A stretch of DNA of 6,876 bases, from NCBI RefSeq assembly GCF_001983105.1, contig NZ_MOMC01000051.1, positions 49,191 through 56,066 of the forward strand, given 5' to 3'. Origin of the DNA: Pseudofrankia asymbiotica. Its GTDB lineage: Bacteria; Actinomycetota; Actinomycetes; Frankiales; Frankiaceae. Below, piece after piece: positions 6,137 to 6,876 of the stretch (position 1 is its first letter; each line of letters begins with the position of its first letter). Below the pieces are notes generated by a model, which worked only from the letters and a program-made list of their open reading frames with translations, searched no databases and was not told the DNA's origin. The translations under genes were made by a program, and so were the position numbers.

Positions 6137-6397
6137 GGTCGCCCCGGAGGAAGGCGGCTGCCTCGACCGCGGGTACCGGATCGCTGCCCGGAGTATCGGC
6201 GCGCTCGACCTACGAACGACCACGTGGTTGTCACGTCCATGACGGTTCAGCCCTGGCGAAAGACCGTCACGGTGTTGATGCCGGCGAGGTCCGGCGAGGT
6301 CCGGCGGGAACGCGTCCGCGTCCTGCGCCGCCACGCGAAGGGGCGAGGATCGTGGCGTTGTTGGACCGGGGATGCCTGGCCGGGATACCCAGGTGGT
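6137..6397. other. Upstream region of the DUF3152 gene: possible promoter, inverted and tandem repeats
   Basis: This 261-base gap has no convincing gene. It holds the possible promoter and palindrome at 6207-6234, a 7-bp inverted repeat (TGACGGT 6240-6246 with ACCGTCA 6263-6269, 16-base loop), and a 10-base tandem repeat CCGGCGAGGT at 6281-6290 and 6291-6300 with a partial third copy. Confidence 0.5.
6207..6234 (-). promoter_or_regulatory. Possible DUF3152 promoter with a palindromic operator in its spacer
   Basis: On the minus strand GTGACA (6234-6229) matches five of six bases of a -35 box. TAGGTC (6212-6207), 16 bases further, is a weak -10 box. The perfect palindrome ACCACGTGGT (6219-6228) begins directly after the -35 box, where a bound repressor would block polymerase. 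The leader would be about 65 bases. The -10 match is poor, so confidence is low. Confidence 0.3.
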
Positions 6398-6550
6398 TCA
6401 GGGGTGTGCTGGTGGTTGGGTCAACGGGATGGCGGTGTAGCCGCGCAGGACGAAGGTGGGGCGTTGGACCGGTTCGGCGGCCAGTGTCCAGGTGGGGGCG
6501 TGGTCGAGGAGCGCGGCCAGGGCTGCCTGCAGCTCGATGCGGGCCACTCC
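6398..6550 (-). pseudogene. C-terminal remnant of a cytochrome P450
   Basis: The minus strand reads GVARIELQAALAALLDH, then a short Thr/Trp/Glu stretch, then RPTFVLRGYTAIPL and a TGA at 6400-6398. In bacterial P450s the residues after the heme-cysteine loop are typically '(G)xxLARxELxxAL' (helix L), followed by a tail '...R..FVLRGL..LPV'; this is the same order and spacing. The heme loop FGxGxHxCxG, which should lie immediately upstream, is absent: the sequence before GVAR is only Pro/Gly-rich, and the frame hits a TAG at 6589-6587. So only the last ~48 residues survive, and no active enzyme can be made. Identification is by motif only, but the match is distinctive. Confidence 0.75.
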
Positions 6551-6876
6551 ACCCGCCGGCGGCGGGCCGGGCCGGGAGCTGGTTCGCTACGGCTACGACG
6601 CCGCCGGCCAGCTCACCCACGTCTACAACTCCTCCGGCGCGGCGCTGCGGTTCGACTACGACACCGCTGGGCGGATCGTGCGCTGGGTCGACCGCAACGG
6701 CACGCAGTACCGCTACACCTATGACGGCGCCGGCCGGGTGGTGGCGACGCACGGCTCCGGCGGTTTCCTGGCCGGCACGATCGCCTACGACGAGGCGCGG
6801 CGGATCACCTGGGAGACGAACTCGCTCGGGCACGTCACCGAGCATCACTTCACCGACCGGCTTCGCCCGCTGCGGC
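6537..6876 (+). CDS. RHS/YD-repeat protein, 5'-truncated and running off the right edge
   Basis: From about 6573 the plus strand encodes YD repeats: YGYDAAGQL (6588), FDYDTAGRI (6651), YTYDGAGRV (6714) and IAYDEARRI (6780), spaced 21, 21 and 22 codons, followed by HVTEHHFTDRLRPLR at the edge. RHS/YD proteins are large secreted or wall-associated shells, often delivering a C-terminal toxin; what lies beyond this edge is not visible. The frame is open from 6441 (after a TAG at 6438-6440). ATG 6537 is the first ATG but has no ribosome binding site, and everything before about 6573 is antisense to the P450 remnant. The usual long N-terminal region (signal peptide, DUF6531-type segments) is missing, so this is probably a broken gene piece rather than a functional start. 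Confidence 0.85.
   Translation, partial: MRATPPAGGGPGRELVRYGYDAAGQLTHVYNSSGAALRFDYDTAGRIVRWVDRNGTQYRYTYDGAGRVVATHGSGGFLAGTIAYDEARRITWETNSLGHVTEHHFTDRLRPLR
6553..6562. other. Palindrome at the P450/RHS junction
   Basis: CCGCCGGCGG is a perfect 10-bp palindrome located exactly between the last recognisable P450 codon (about 6550) and the first RHS codon (about 6573). It may mark the recombination point. No target duplication or transposon end is visible. Confidence 0.4.

Noticed and set aside
5951..6724. 257-codon open frame on the plus strand
   Set aside because: It crosses the DUF3152 start, the upstream region, the P450 remnant and the RHS piece in a frame matching none of them.

Overview
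This is a very GC-rich window. Coding regions show strong G/C bias at third codon positions, GTG starts are used, and DUF3152, WS/DGAT-like and RHS proteins occur together. All of this points to a filamentous or related actinomycete (Actinomycetota). Frankiales, Streptosporangiales or a neighbouring group would fit, but nothing here fixes the genus.

Layout from left to right. (1) At the left edge, a probable gene on the minus strand starts at 46 and leaves the window; only 15 codons are visible. (2) About 670 bases without a convincing gene follow. (3) A plus-strand gene (717-2210) encodes a Tat-exported lipoprotein with a purple-acid-phosphatase-type N-terminal domain and a calcineurin-like metallophosphoesterase domain. 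(4) A 317-base spacer holds a hairpin, short tandem repeats, an AT-rich possible promoter and a palindrome. (5) A plus-strand gene (2528-3865) encodes a WS/DGAT-type (wax ester synthase/diacylglycerol acyltransferase-like) acyltransferase. (6) A convergent intergenic region contains a long two-part hairpin. (7) A minus-strand gene (4115-4927) encodes a TylF/MycF/NovP-type O-methyltransferase. (8) A minus-strand gene (5141-6136) encodes a membrane-anchored DUF3152 protein with a metzincin-like zinc site and a short collagen-like Gly-X-Y linker. (9) About 260 bases of regulatory-looking sequence follow. (10) The right end is a scar: the last ~48 codons of a cytochrome P450 (minus strand, 6398-6550) abut the interior of an RHS/YD-repeat protein (plus strand, from about 6573 and off the window). 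Each has lost its 5' part at the join.

The genes do not form an evident pathway. The phosphoesterase and acyltransferase point one way and the methyltransferase and DUF3152 protein the other, meeting at 3866-4114. Two proteins are probably extracytoplasmic (phosphoesterase and DUF3152); the acyltransferase and methyltransferase are probably cytosolic. The TylF-type enzyme usually sits in antibiotic sugar clusters, but no such partners are visible here. I see no CRISPR array, no complete tRNA or rRNA, and no intact insertion sequence. The most unusual features are the P450/RHS breakpoint, the collagen-like run, the phosphoesterase domain combination, and the hexamer repeat at the methyltransferase start. 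I do not see convincing evidence of a wholly new multi-gene system.
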